DNA of 61,203 nt, taken from Mesorhizobium sp. Root552 (lineage in GTDB: Bacteria; Pseudomonadota; Alphaproteobacteria; Rhizobiales; Rhizobiaceae). Position numbers and translations under genes: made by a program. The notes beneath the pieces were generated by a model. The model had not been told where the DNA came from. It saw nothing but the letters and a program-made list of their open reading frames with translations, and did not search any database. The DNA lies in NCBI RefSeq assembly GCF_001427285.1, contig NZ_LMFV01000010.1, forward strand, positions 1-61,203, given 5' to 3'. This document shows positions 1-7,125 of this stretch, in pieces; the stretch's first letter is position 1, and each line of letters starts with the position of its first letter.

Positions 1-53
1 AACCCGGCCTGTCCCCGCATCCATCCCCTCCCGGCAAATCACCGGGGCAGTGA

Positions 54-227
54 ATCATCCCGAGCCGTCAATGGCGAGGTTTTTCGAGGCGTCCAGCTGC
101 AGCACAGGTGCAGCTAACGCCGTTCCGGCCGCACTACGACGCACTGTCTGAGTTGCAGGAATCTCTGGCCGAAACGCTGAACGCGCTGCACGATCGGCCG
201 CGAGGGTGGCGGGATTTGAGGCGGTGA
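54..227 (+). other. Left-edge stretch; short open frame, no confident gene
   Basis: The first 231 bases hold no gene I can defend. One plus-strand frame stays open from just after a TGA at 51-53 to a TGA at 225-227. Its last third reads like a normal protein C-terminus (TPFRPHYDALSELQESLAET). No start codon with a ribosome binding site precedes it, so it may be a decayed gene end. The family is not recognised. Confidence 0.2.
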
Positions 228-231
228 AACT

Positions 232-429
232 CTAGCCAGCAGGCCGTGTAGGCAGCCTATTCCGTATTTCGGTCAATCGATTGATAACAATAACAAGCGC
301 CACGCTAAGGACGCCTAGGCCAAACGATAGCATTCCAAGAATTTCGTGGATCGCGGATTTGGCAGTGATTGTAACAAGGATGCCGCCCAATATCTGGAGC
401 AGCCCGACGACAAGTACTATGAATTCCAT
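232..429 (-). CDS. Small two-helix membrane protein, unknown function
   Basis: A 65-residue protein with two hydrophobic segments (about residues 3-23 and 32-53) and a short basic tail, so it is probably an inner-membrane hairpin protein. I chose the ATG at 429 because a strong GGGAGG ribosome binding site lies four bases upstream; a start six codons earlier is possible but has no such site. No catalytic motif is visible and I do not recognise the family. It lies in the accessory strip left of tRNA-Gln. The clear ribosome binding site and clean two-helix pattern argue for a real gene. Confidence 0.55.
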   Translation of the reverse strand: MEFIVLVVGLLQILGGILVTITAKSAIHEILGMLSFGLGVLSVALVIVINRLTEIRNRLPTRPAG

Positions 430-538
430 GTTGCCTCCCAAGCCCACCGCACGGTGCGCCCTGATGGGAGTCGGGGAAATTAGACTTTGGGCTTGTGCCA
501 GCTTGACTTCCCAAACAGATTGTTCTGGTTATGTTCTC

Positions 539-859
539 ATGCCGGAACCGTATTGGCCAAAACGAAAAGGCAGCTATACGCTCGCCGAAGCCGCGAAGAA
601 CTCCCAATTCGCGCGGCTGCGCTGCCGTTATTGCAAGATTGAGCGATATTATCCGATTGCCGATCTCATCGTGGTTTTTGGCAATGTCGAATGCGACGAC
701 ATGATCTACATGCGGGACTGGCGCTGCACCAAGTGCGGTCAGCGCAACACCCTGGATATGGACATTGGCGACCCGCCCGCAGCCAAGCGGCAGCAGATAA
801 AAATCCGCAAAATCGATCGGATTGAGTATGTGCGGAAAATCGTCTGGAAAGATGAATAA
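539..859 (+). CDS. Zinc-ribbon hypothetical protein
   Basis: A 106-residue protein starting at ATG 539 (MPEPYWPKRKGSYTLAEAA). Two CxxC pairs, LRCRYCK near residue 30 and WRCTKCG near residue 64, can form one zinc ribbon; the tail is rich in Lys and Arg. The frame is open further upstream to 281, but that part is antisense to the small membrane protein and lacks the composition of real protein. Small zinc-ribbon proteins of this kind are common in rhizobial accessory DNA and have no assigned role. A GC-rich hairpin follows directly. Confidence 0.6.
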   Translation: MPEPYWPKRKGSYTLAEAAKNSQFARLRCRYCKIERYYPIADLIVVFGNVECDDMIYMRDWRCTKCGQRNTLDMDIGDPPAAKRQQIKIRKIDRIEYVRKIVWKDE

Positions 860-870
860 CAATAATAGCA

Positions 871-916
871 CGGCTGGCGCGCGTGCAATAGTTGATGAAA
901 CTAAACGCGCCAGCCG
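871..916 (+). terminator. Hairpin after the zinc-ribbon gene, possible terminator
   Basis: A perfect 11-base inverted repeat (CGGCTGGCGCG at 871-881 and its complement at 906-916) with a 24-base loop starts 11 bases after the stop codon at 859. There is no following T run, so it is not a classic intrinsic terminator. Its position suggests a role at the 3' end of the transcript. Confidence 0.4.
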
Positions 917-1109
917 TCAGACCTTGGGAGGCCCTAGAAGCATATAGTTTTCGGCGGTGGGGATTCAATGGCGGTGGCTCGGCCCGCCCAAAGCTTGGAG
1001 GGAAGAGCAGGCCGAGCCTGTCGCCAAGGTAAATTTAGCGGCGCCGAATATTATAAGGTTAAACCTGAGCCGCGAAAATTACTCCGAATGGCTAGACCGT
1101 TTAGGCGCA

Positions 1110-1349
1110 TTAATGGATCGTATTAATGCCGCTTGGTATGCTTCGAAGCTTCTCGGTCACCGCTTGGGCTACCGCTCGTCGGATGCGATCCTTTATATCT
1201 CCCCACCGGCCGAATGTGGCGTCGCAATTCGAGTTGGAACATGAGGCGATGGAATCGTCCGTGAAGTTCTCTGGTAAGTCTACGCCAGCGGAGCCGCATA
1301 AGGGGCACTCATACTGAACCTTTATGGTGCTCACGTTAGGCGCTTCCAT
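1110..1349 (-). CDS. Small zinc-ribbon hypothetical protein
   Basis: A 79-residue protein with a zinc-ribbon pattern near the N-terminus: CPLC near residue 15 and CSNSNC near residue 37. A helical C-terminal half follows (WGDIKDRIRRAVAQAVTEKL). The spacing suits a single treble-clef or ribbon zinc site. No enzyme motif is visible and the family is not recognised. It lies downstream of, and on the same strand as, the XRE gene, separated by about 250 bases that contain a strong hairpin, so it probably has its own promoter. Confidence 0.55.
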   Translation of the reverse strand: MEAPNVSTIKVQYECPLCGSAGVDLPENFTDDSIASCSNSNCDATFGRWGDIKDRIRRAVAQAVTEKLRSIPSGINTIH

Positions 1350-1459
1350 TCACATTAACCCAGATCAAGCAGCGCCTGGGCGGGAGGGGTGTCAATGGAT
1401 GTGATCTGCGAACGCAGCAATTGGGGAATAACGCAACTCTATTAGACTTTCGTGGGGTT

Positions 1460-1503
1460 GGCTCGGTCGCCATTTTTTTTGGGGGGGCGGTAGCGACCGA
1501 GCC
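1460..1503. repeat. 11-bp inverted repeat with T8 and G7 runs in the loop
   Basis: GGCTCGGTCGC at 1460-1470 is matched by its exact complement at 1493-1503. The loop holds eight T followed by seven G. It lies between the XRE gene and the zinc-ribbon gene, both minus strand. It could be a terminator for the XRE transcript. The homopolymer loop is unusual and prone to slippage. Confidence 0.45.
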
Positions 1504-1598
1504 TGTTACTTCCGCTGCGTAAGCTTTAGCAACGGCTAATGCATAATCGATCACCGACAGGAAAGAAAGATGAGTTTTTAGGCCGCACGCCGCTTTTC

Positions 1599-1829
1599 TC
1601 ATCGACCCCGCAGCCGCACTCCTGGCCCACCGCCGTTTTGGTCGATGAAGATAACACCCTTTGATTCCAGCGTGTGACGGAGAGCGGTTGCGGTTGATAG
1701 GCGTGGATCCGTCTTCCCGGTCTCGATGTTCTTTATACTCTGGAGCGCCACTCCTGACGCTTCTGCCAATTCGCGTTGCGACCAGTTAAGCAGGCCACGC
1801 GCGGCTCTAATTTGTTGGGGCGTTAACAT
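1599..1829 (-). CDS. XRE-family HTH transcriptional regulator
   Basis: A 76-residue single-domain DNA-binding protein. The helix-turn-helix is clear at residues 5-60: IRAARGLLNWSQRELAEASG, then GVALQSIKNIETGKTDPR, then a helix ending LESKGVIFI. The layout (Q-x-x-R-A-A-R, W-S-Q-x-E-L-A, I-x-x-I-E-x-G) matches the short XRE/Cro-like proteins common in rhizobial accessory DNA. It is transcribed away from the three-gene operon starting at 1965. Two perfect palindromes between them (1871-1885, 1924-1938) are its probable operators, so it likely represses both itself and the operon. Confidence 0.8.
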   Translation of the reverse strand: MLTPQQIRAARGLLNWSQRELAEASGVALQSIKNIETGKTDPRLSTATALRHTLESKGVIFIDQNGGGPGVRLRGR

Positions 1830-1870
1830 GCACGTTTAGTGCTTTCTTCTGCCTCAAGAGTCAAGCAAAA

Positions 1871-1885
1871 TGATCCTTTGGATCA
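1871..1885. promoter_or_regulatory. Palindromic operator 1 (TGATCC-N3-GGATCA)
   Basis: TGATCCTTTGGATCA is a perfect inverted repeat around a three-base centre. It lies 41 bases upstream of the XRE start codon. The identical arms recur 53 bases away, which marks both as operators, most simply for the adjacent XRE protein (inference). Confidence 0.65.
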
Positions 1886-1923
1886 CTTATCACTTGCATC
1901 TTGGCTCCGTTGGTGCTTTCTTA

Positions 1924-1938
1924 TGATCCATTGGATCA
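1924..1938. promoter_or_regulatory. Palindromic operator 2 (TGATCC-N3-GGATCA)
   Basis: TGATCCATTGGATCA has the same arms and spacing as the first site. It ends 26 bases before the ATG at 1965, where it would overlap the promoter or leader of the three-gene operon. The centre-to-centre distance of 53 bases is about five helical turns, which would allow cooperative binding. Confidence 0.65.
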
Positions 1939-1964
1939 CTTAAAGCACTAAAGGAGCAACCAGC

Positions 1965-2288
1965 ATGAACCAGCACAGCATTCCCACCGAACTGCACCGC
2001 CGGCTCGGTCTCGACAACATCGAACCATCGGGCCTGGAGGGCGACAGACCTGTGGCCGACGTGGCGTCCGAGGCGCAAGCGACGGGCATCGACCCCAGCG
2101 GACAAGCCTTCATCTCGGTCTGCAACAAGGCCGACGACTTGGTCGGACTGCTGACCGTGCTGCACCAAAACCTTGAGAACAACGACGCAACATTCCGGCA
2201 GTCGCAGGTCGCGAGGATGGCCTTGAAACTTGCAGACTCTGTCAGCGAGGCGCTCACTGAAGCTAACATCCGCGGGAGGATGGCATGA
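1965..2288 (+). CDS. Hypothetical protein, first gene of small operon
   Basis: A 107-residue soluble protein with no recognised domain. The N-terminal 45 residues look disordered and acidic. The rest is predicted helical (FISVCNKADDLVGLLTVLHQ, then VARMALKLADSVSEALTEAN). An AAAGGAG ribosome binding site lies about nine bases before the ATG. It reads away from the XRE gene and overlaps the next gene by four bases (ATGA), so the two are translationally coupled. The operator palindrome at 1924-1938 lies just upstream. Confidence 0.6.
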   Translation: MNQHSIPTELHRRLGLDNIEPSGLEGDRPVADVASEAQATGIDPSGQAFISVCNKADDLVGLLTVLHQNLENNDATFRQSQVARMALKLADSVSEALTEANIRGRMA

Positions 2289-2593
2289 ACGTGCACACAC
2301 AGGTGCCCGTCATCGATCCAGCGACAGTAGTGATCGCCGCGCTGCGCAGGGAAGTCGCCGTTATCGACCGCGCCGGTGCAGTCGAGGATGAACCGACCGA
2401 ACAGGCTGCCTGGGCACGATGGAGCGCGGCCAACGCGCTTCTGGAGCGCACCGACCCGACCAGCATCGACGGCGTGATTTCGTACCTGCGCTATGTCATC
2501 GAGGAAGACGACAAAGGCACGGACATTAGTTGTCTGGTGCCAATGTTGCACGCCGCGGTGCGCGGTCTGTGCAAGATGCGGGAGGCAGCATGA
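2285..2593 (+). CDS. Hypothetical protein, second gene of small operon
   Basis: A 102-residue, mostly helical, acidic protein (AALRREVAVIDRAGAVEDEP; AAWARWSAANALLERTDPTS). No catalytic or metal-binding motif is visible and I do not recognise a family. It starts within the stop codon of the previous gene (ATGA) and ends within the start codon of the next one in the same way, so three genes form one tight operon controlled by the XRE region. Confidence 0.6.
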   Translation: MNVHTQVPVIDPATVVIAALRREVAVIDRAGAVEDEPTEQAAWARWSAANALLERTDPTSIDGVISYLRYVIEEDDKGTDISCLVPMLHAAVRGLCKMREAA

Positions 2594-2730
2594 ACCTCAC
2601 CCAACTCCTCGCCCGCCGCCGTGAGAACCGCCGGCTGATGAAAACTGCGACAGGCGAGCGACTGGCCTTGCGTCAGCGTCTGGATGAGGTGTTGGCCGTG
2701 CTGATTTGCAAGCTTTCTCGCCGAGCGTAA
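2590..2730 (+). CDS. Very small basic protein, third gene of small operon
   Basis: A 46-residue, strongly basic, helical peptide (MNLTQLLARRRENRRLMKTA, then LALRQRLDEVLAVLICKLSR). The ATG overlaps the stop of the preceding gene and a GGGAGG-type site (cgggaggcagc) lies just before it, so translation is well supported despite the size. Such a basic helix could bind RNA or DNA, but that is only composition. A tRNA-like structure starts six bases after its stop codon. Confidence 0.5.
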   Translation: MNLTQLLARRRENRRLMKTATGERLALRQRLDEVLAVLICKLSRRA

Positions 2731-2736
2731 CGAATT

Positions 2737-2814
2737 GCCCCTGTACCGGCCGGAGCTTCTACCTCCGAAACCGTAACTGGATACATGCCGGTTCGATCCC
2801 GGCCAGGGGCTCCA
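2737..2814 (+). tRNA. tRNA-like gene with anticodon UCU and no D-arm
   Basis: Seen in sequence: a perfect 7-bp acceptor stem (GCCCCTG 2737-2743 with CAGGGGC 2804-2810), a discriminator T, and an encoded CCA (2812-2814). The anticodon stem is a perfect 5 bp (CGGAG 2751-2755 with CTCCG 2763-2767) around a 7-base loop CTTCTAC, giving anticodon TCT (Arg, AGA codon). The T-arm is perfect (GCCGG 2787-2791, TTCGATC, CCGGC 2799-2803). Only seven bases (2744-2750) join acceptor and anticodon stems, so no D-arm can form; the variable region is 19 bases. It starts six bases after a small operon and may be co-transcribed. It could be a functional truncated tRNA, a regulatory mimic, or a decayed tRNA; the intact stems argue against plain decay. 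Confidence 0.5.
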
Positions 2815-3023
2815 TAGTTGACAAGTTGAAAGGCGAGGAGGCATAAGAACGGTGCAGCCATTAAATGGCCAGCCCAATCCCTTCAGTGGGACTTTCGCCG
2901 CTCGCAACCCTCTCAGCGGCCATTTCATCAAAGCTATGCACCCTTGCGGGTGAACGTGAACGCTTGCCGTGTGGCAGGCATATTGAAACGTCCGGCTGCG
3001 TGCCGGCGAAGAGGAGCAACGTG

Positions 3024-3335
3024 ATGGATATTCATCAGGACGACTATAAGGCAGCGTTTTGTTATCTCGCTCACCGAGCATTGGGCGGAGATGATCCGAT
3101 GCCCACTATTGGTGGGAAAAAGGCGCATGACCTCCAAGCCTTTGTGAAACTGATGCCCCGTGGGGATGACCTATTCTATTTGTCCCTGGAGAACGAGGCT
3201 CTGGTATCTCCGATATTGTCTGGGCCTAATCTCACCTACTTTCGGTCAGCTTGGGCGCTTTACCATATTGTTCGACAGCGTGAGACAGCCGCACAGCGCC
3301 GAGCAGCGATCAAGAGGATGTATGCTCAAGCTTAG
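3024..3335 (+). CDS. Hypothetical protein
   Basis: A 103-residue soluble protein (MDIHQDDYKAAFCYLAHRAL...). I chose ATG 3024 because GAGGAG lies seven bases before it; a GTG one codon earlier is possible, and the open frame upstream to 2865 has no ribosome binding site. The protein is mixed alpha/beta with a basic helical tail (QRRAAIKRMYAQA). No domain is recognised. It stands alone between the tRNA-like gene and a convergent small gene. Confidence 0.5.
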   Translation: MDIHQDDYKAAFCYLAHRALGGDDPMPTIGGKKAHDLQAFVKLMPRGDDLFYLSLENEALVSPILSGPNLTYFRSAWALYHIVRQRETAAQRRAAIKRMYAQA

Positions 3336-3409
3336 GCCCACCACGGCGCCCCGCGCTTGCTGTAATGAGCGCGGGGTATTTCAGATTGCGCCAACGGTGC
3401 CCAAAGAAG

Positions 3410-3640
3410 TCAGATGGTGCGACCGTCAAACTCCATGGGGAAGATGTGGCGTTCCGCGATGGTGAGAACCATGGCCTCAATGTCCTCCAAGGCTACATTT
3501 AAGCCTGGGCACCTCTGCCAAACCTGTTCCGCGATGACTGGGACATTCACTATACGGTGCGACGTCATTGCTTTTGAGATCAGCTTCTCAACTTCATGCT
3601 GCAACTCGGCACGCTTGGCGCCATCGATGAAAATATCCAT
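3410..3640 (-). CDS. Small helical hypothetical protein
   Basis: A 76-residue, mostly helical acidic protein (MDIFIDGAKRAELQHEVEKL; later PGLNVALEDIEAMVLTIAER). No strong ribosome binding site is visible upstream of 3640. The amino-acid make-up is that of a real folded protein, whereas the opposite strand is not. No family recognised; small proteins of this type are frequent on rhizobial mobile DNA. The roughly 200 bases between it and the next gene are AT-rich and hold no further gene. Confidence 0.5.
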   Translation of the reverse strand: MDIFIDGAKRAELQHEVEKLISKAMTSHRIVNVPVIAEQVWQRCPGLNVALEDIEAMVLTIAERHIFPMEFDGRTI

Positions 3641-3842
3641 ACGCCACTATGTAAGCATTCGACGCAAAAGTCAATATAGTTTAATGACTTCAATAAGTTA
3701 GCAGAATGAGACGGCATCTAGTAGTTAGTGGTACGAGGCTATATCGTGTCTTGCAAATTAAGTATCGTTGCCGTCGCCAACTCATAGTGATAATTTAGGG
3801 TAAATGGCGGCACTTACTCATTCTATATCGAGGGAGGCGACG

Positions 3843-4079
3843 ATGGCAAAACTGGAGCGCCAAGAGCGTTTGCAGGTCATGCTGTCGGGTGAGGAACTGG
3901 AGGCGTTGGAGAACTGGCGGTTCGAGCAGCGCATGCCGAGCAGGGCGGCGGCAATACGCGAACTCTTGCGTCGCGGCTTGGCGGCGGAAGGGATGCTTGA
4001 GACAGGGCTAGGAATTAAATCGGGTGATTTCGGCGTGCTCGAACAACGCGGAGCCGAGGGAGAGGGCGACTCGGAATAG
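3843..4079 (+). CDS. Ribbon-helix-helix (CopG-like) DNA-binding protein
   Basis: A 78-residue protein. Residues 1-45 fit a ribbon-helix-helix fold: a basic beta strand (KLERQERLQVMLSGEELEAL), a first helix (LENWRFEQRM), then PSRAAAIRELLRRGL, the typical second helix with the S-R-A-x-A-I-R-E-L-L pattern. The tail is acidic and probably flexible. ATG 3843 is preceded by GGGAGG; the in-frame ATG at 3804 is not. Proteins of this family act as dimeric repressors, often of mobile-element or toxin-antitoxin genes, but no toxin gene is adjacent. It is the last gene before tRNA-Gln. Confidence 0.7.
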   Translation: MAKLERQERLQVMLSGEELEALENWRFEQRMPSRAAAIRELLRRGLAAEGMLETGLGIKSGDFGVLEQRGAEGEGDSE

Positions 4080-4132
4080 CTGCGCCGGGTGATAAGCCCG
4101 CCAACGCCGTATCAAGGTTTGACGGGTTTTTC

Positions 4133-4227
4133 TTGTCGCATCCTTGTCGCGTTCCGTAGCCGCCGTTCATTGCGACGCATTACAAATCAATACGTTACGT
4201 TGCGACAAATTCCGCAGCTTGCGACAA
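4133..4227. repeat. Clustered TTGTCGCAA repeats beside tRNA-Gln
   Basis: TTGTCGC(A) occurs at 4133-4140 and 4144-4150. Its complement TTGCGACAA occurs at 4200-4208 and 4219-4227, with a weaker copy (TTGCGACGC) at 4170. TCCTTGTCGC at 4141-4150 is exactly complementary to 4221-4230. The cluster lies 41 bases from the 3' end of the tRNA-Gln gene. Repeats like this can be arm-type sites for an integrase; no intact integrase gene is near, so this is inference. Confidence 0.4.
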
Positions 4228-4267
4228 GGAATTTCGGGGGTTTGGGAGCTAAGTGCTTGAAATTGCT

Positions 4268-4341
4268 TGGCTGGGGAACCTGGATTCGAACCAGGACTAA
4301 CGGAGTCAGAGTCCGTGGGTCTACCGTTAACCTATTCCCCA
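4268..4341 (-). tRNA. tRNA-Gln (anticodon CTG)
   Basis: Minus-strand tRNA with acceptor TGGGGAA, anticodon stem ACGGA/TCCGT around loop CTCTGAC (anticodon CTG, reads CAG), a T-arm with loop TTCGAAT, discriminator G and encoded CCA (complement of 4268-4270). Its 3' end points toward the accessory strip at 1-4250, the usual side for integrated elements. Confidence 0.93.
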
Positions 4342-4480
4342 AAAAGCATCTGAAGCGATGTTTTGGCAGCTTGCGGAAGGCTGGTTTTCCAGCATCTCCG
4401 CCAGCGCGGCGTGAAACCACGCTCCGGTAAGTGGCCGCGTTTTAATCGCCGCCATGAAATAGTCAAGCCCAAGACTGGCT

Positions 4481-5413
4481 TCAACCGCGACTGTGGTCGA
4501 ATTGCGAGCGTTCGAACAGGAGTACGACCACGAGGCCAATGATCAAGGGAACGACCAGGTAGAAAAGGCGGAATACCAATAGGGCGGCCAGAACGTGGAC
4601 GGGCTCCATTTCGGACAGTCCGGCCAGGAATACGACTTCAAGCACGCCAAGTCCGCCGGGAGCATGGGAAATCAGGGCGGCTGAGAACGAAACCATGAAA
4701 ACGCCCAGCACCACGAGATAGCCCGGGTTTCCGGCTTCGGGCAGGGCAAAGTAGATGATGGCCGCTGCAGCAAGCAGTTCGAGCGGGCCGATGATTAACT
4801 GGCGCGCAACGATGGGCAGGCGCGGGTAGTGTACCTGGAACGACCCGATCTTGAGGGGGCGCAGATGCAGCCAGCTGCCGAAGATGTATGCAATGACCGG
4901 CAACAGCATGACCAGGCCCGTAGCTCCGGAAAAGCTGTGGAACCCGATGCTGGAAAAGCGGTCGAACAGGCCGGGCACAAGAATAAGCACTATCGCGCCG
5001 ACGAGCACCGACGACAGCACGAAGGTGAACCAGCAGACTGCAACCAGTATGCCGACTTCATGCCCGGTGAGGCCCTTGGTGCCGTAGGCGCGGTAACGGA
5101 TCACTGCGCCGGAAAAGACTGAGCCGCCAATGTTGTGGGACAAGGCATAGGTGGTGAACGAGCACAGTGTCACAAACAGCCAAGATACACGTTTGCCGAT
5201 GTGAAGAAGTGCGATGTGATCGTAGCCCGCCAATGCTGCATAAGCGACAATGGAGCAGAGTGCCGACAGAATCCAACCATGGATAGGTATGGACACCAGG
5301 CTGTCCCAGACATCGTCAAGCGAGATGCCCCGCAATTCGTCAAGCAGCAGCCAAATTGAAAACGCAACTGCGGCCAGGCCGACGGCGGGCCAGAAATATC
5401 GTTTCCAAGTCAT
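4481..5413 (-). CDS. YbhN/LPG-synthase-like transmembrane protein (UPF0104)
   Basis: A 310-residue integral membrane protein with about eight hydrophobic segments. The family hallmark is near residue 253: HAPGGLGVLEVVFLAGLSEM, the P-G-G-L-G-x-x-E motif of the flippase-like region of lysylphosphatidylglycerol synthases. Only the membrane part is present; the cytosolic aminoacyl-transferase domain of MprF is absent, so it is a stand-alone YbhN-type protein of unknown substrate, possibly moving a lipid. It is the first housekeeping gene right of tRNA-Gln and reads toward it. The ATG at 5413 is the natural start, followed at once by a hydrophobic segment. Confidence 0.8.
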   Translation of the reverse strand: MTWKRYFWPAVGLAAVAFSIWLLLDELRGISLDDVWDSLVSIPIHGWILSALCSIVAYAALAGYDHIALLHIGKRVSWLFVTLCSFTTYALSHNIGGSVFSGAVIRYRAYGTKGLTGHEVGILVAVCWFTFVLSSVLVGAIVLILVPGLFDRFSSIGFHSFSGATGLVMLLPVIAYIFGSWLHLRPLKIGSFQVHYPRLPIVARQLIIGPLELLAAAAIIYFALPEAGNPGYLVVLGVFMVSFSAALISHAPGGLGVLEVVFLAGLSEMEPVHVLAALLVFRLFYLVVPLIIGLVVVLLFERSQFDHSRG

Positions 5414-5742
5414 GCGCTGCCTGTCATGCGCGACGAACGCCTCCCCCGAGGTGCGGTGTGGGGCGGCTTATGCTGGGCCGCCTTCCGAATCGTGCATTTC
5501 AGCAATGCCTTATCGAAGCCGACTATTCAACCTTGCAGGCATTCAAATGGCTGCGACCGAGGGCGGAACCTATTGAAATCATCAATAGTTGGCTTGTTCC
5601 CCATCAAGTTGACCGGTCGTGATCTTTCCACGCTTTGCTCTTGGTGATTGGGCGGCACGCTGCTAGTCTGGCGGCAACTTGAAACATTGGCGCGTGCTGC
5701 GTCCGGAAGTTCCGGTTCGCGCGGCGTTGGAAGGAACGATCC
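5414..5742. other. Divergent intergenic region, no gene seen
   Basis: About 330 bases between the YbhN-like gene (minus) and ppx (plus). It must hold both promoters. I see no convincing coding frame, hairpin or repeat. Confidence 0.5.
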
Positions 5743-7125
5743 GTGACAGACCGCAACACCGGCGCCAGGGCGCTGGAGGTTGGCGTGTCCGGGGAGGCAG
5801 CGAAGCCGGCGGGCAATGCGGCCTTTTCAGTTGACCACCGTAGCGACGGTGCGTCGGCGGCCTTGGCCGGAAACGGGCAGGCTGGGCAAGCGACCAACAA
5901 TGAAAATGCCAAGGGCAAGACGAGGAAAAGGCGCAAGCGAAAACGCGGGCGCAAGGTCTTTGCGCGCGACGGCGAGGCCCTAGCCCAAACTGCGACGGCG
6001 CCGACCGAGCCGGCCACTCCACCCAAAAACCAGAATGCGAGCGGTCAGCCCGGAGTTGTCGATCAAGGGGACGCCAACCCGACGTCCACCAGCGGCGTCC
6101 GTCGCCATCACGCGAATGATCTGCCGGTTTTTGCAGCGCTCGATCTTGGCACCAACAATTGCCGGCTGCTTGTTGCGATCCCGTCGCGAAACGGCCAATT
6201 CCGCGTCATCGATGCATTTTCCCGCATTGTCCGGCTGGGTGAAGGCCTTTCTTCAACTGGCCGTTTGTCCGGTCCCGCCATGGATCGCGCGGTGGAAGCA
6301 TTGAAGATTTGCGGGGACAAGCTACGCAGCCGCAAGATTGCGCGCTCTCGACTCATCGCGACCGAGGCTTGCCGCAGCGCGGAGAATGGCGCCGAATTCC
6401 TAGAGCGTGTCGAGCGCGAGGCGGGCCTGAAGCTCGAAATCATCGACCGGCGCACCGAAGCGCGGCTCGCCGTTTCCGGCTGCGGTTCGCTGGTCGAGCG
6501 GGACACACAGGGCGTGGTGCTGTTCGACATCGGTGGAGGTTCGTCGGAAATCGCGTTGATCGACCTGACCAGGCGCCGTTCCGCGCGACTGGCCAACCAT
6601 ATCGTCTCATGGACCTCGCTTCCGGTAGGCGTCGTCTCGCTGGCCGAACGGTTCGGAGGCAAGACAGTGACCCGCGAAGTTTTCGCGGCGATGATCGACG
6701 ATGTCGCGACACGCCTCAATGCTTTTGAGGGCCGCCATCGGCTGAACCACGTATTGGCGACGCCCAAGTTCCACCTGCTTGGCACGTCCGGCACCGTGAC
6801 CACGCTAGCCGGCGTTCACCTCGACCTGGAGCGTTATGATCGTCGCCGGGTCGACGGCCTATGGATGGACAGTTGCAGCGTTGATCTCATGGTGGAAAAG
6901 CTGCTTGGCTGGGATTTTCAGCAAAGGGTTGCCAATCCCTGCATCGGTGCCGACCGTGCCGATCTTGTGCTGGCGGGCTGCGCCATTCTCGAGGCAATTC
7001 GGGCGGTTTGGCCGGCGAATCGGCTTAGGGTCGCGGATCGGGGCCTGCGGGAAGGCATACTGAGCGAATTGATGGCTGACAATGGCGCCTGGCAAGATCG
7101 ACGGAAGAGGGTGGCGCAGCCATGA
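5743..7125 (+). CDS. ppx: Exopolyphosphatase / Ppx-GppA family phosphatase
   Basis: A 460-residue cytosolic enzyme of the actin-like ATPase fold that removes terminal phosphate from polyphosphate or pppGpp. The N-terminal phosphate loop is [17 protein letters not shown] near residue 128. The second phosphate loop is [15 protein letters not shown] near residue 258. The third conserved stretch is [12 protein letters not shown] near residue 346. It ends near the helical domain of short Ppx forms. Unusual is a 120-residue N-terminal extension, low in complexity, with a very basic run ([16 protein letters not shown]) near residues 57-72. The start is GTG 5743. The next gene, rlmE, overlaps by four bases, so the two are coupled. 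Confidence 0.88.
   Translation: MTDRNTGARALEVGVSGEAAKPAGNAAFSVDHRSDGASAALAGNGQAGQATNNENAKGKTRKRRKRKRGRKVFARDGEALAQTATAPTEPATPPKNQNASGQPGVVDQGDANPTSTSGVRRHHANDLPVFAALDLGTNNCRLLVAIPSRNGQFRVIDAFSRIVRLGEGLSSTGRLSGPAMDRAVEALKICGDKLRSRKIARSRLIATEACRSAENGAEFLERVEREAGLKLEIIDRRTEARLAVSGCGSLVERDTQGVVLFDIGGGSSEIALIDLTRRRSARLANHIVSWTSLPVGVVSLAERFGGKTVTREVFAAMIDDVATRLNAFEGRHRLNHVLATPKFHLLGTSGTVTTLAGVHLDLERYDRRRVDGLWMDSCSVDLMVEKLLGWDFQQRVANPCIGADRADLVLAGCAILEAIRAVWPANRLRVADRGLREGILSELMADNGAWQDRRKRVAQP

Noticed and set aside
957..1244. Plus-strand frame of 95 codons
   Set aside because: No ribosome binding site, overlaps the better-supported zinc-ribbon gene on the other strand, and has no family pattern.
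1336..1602. Minus-strand frame of 88 codons starting with an ATGA overlap at the end of the XRE gene
   Set aside because: The overlap is attractive, but the frame runs through the T8/G7 hairpin and its composition after residue 35 is not protein-like.
4327..4539. Minus-strand frame of 70 codons between the YbhN-like gene and tRNA-Gln
   Set aside because: It runs into the tRNA gene and overlaps the membrane-protein gene end; no ribosome binding site.
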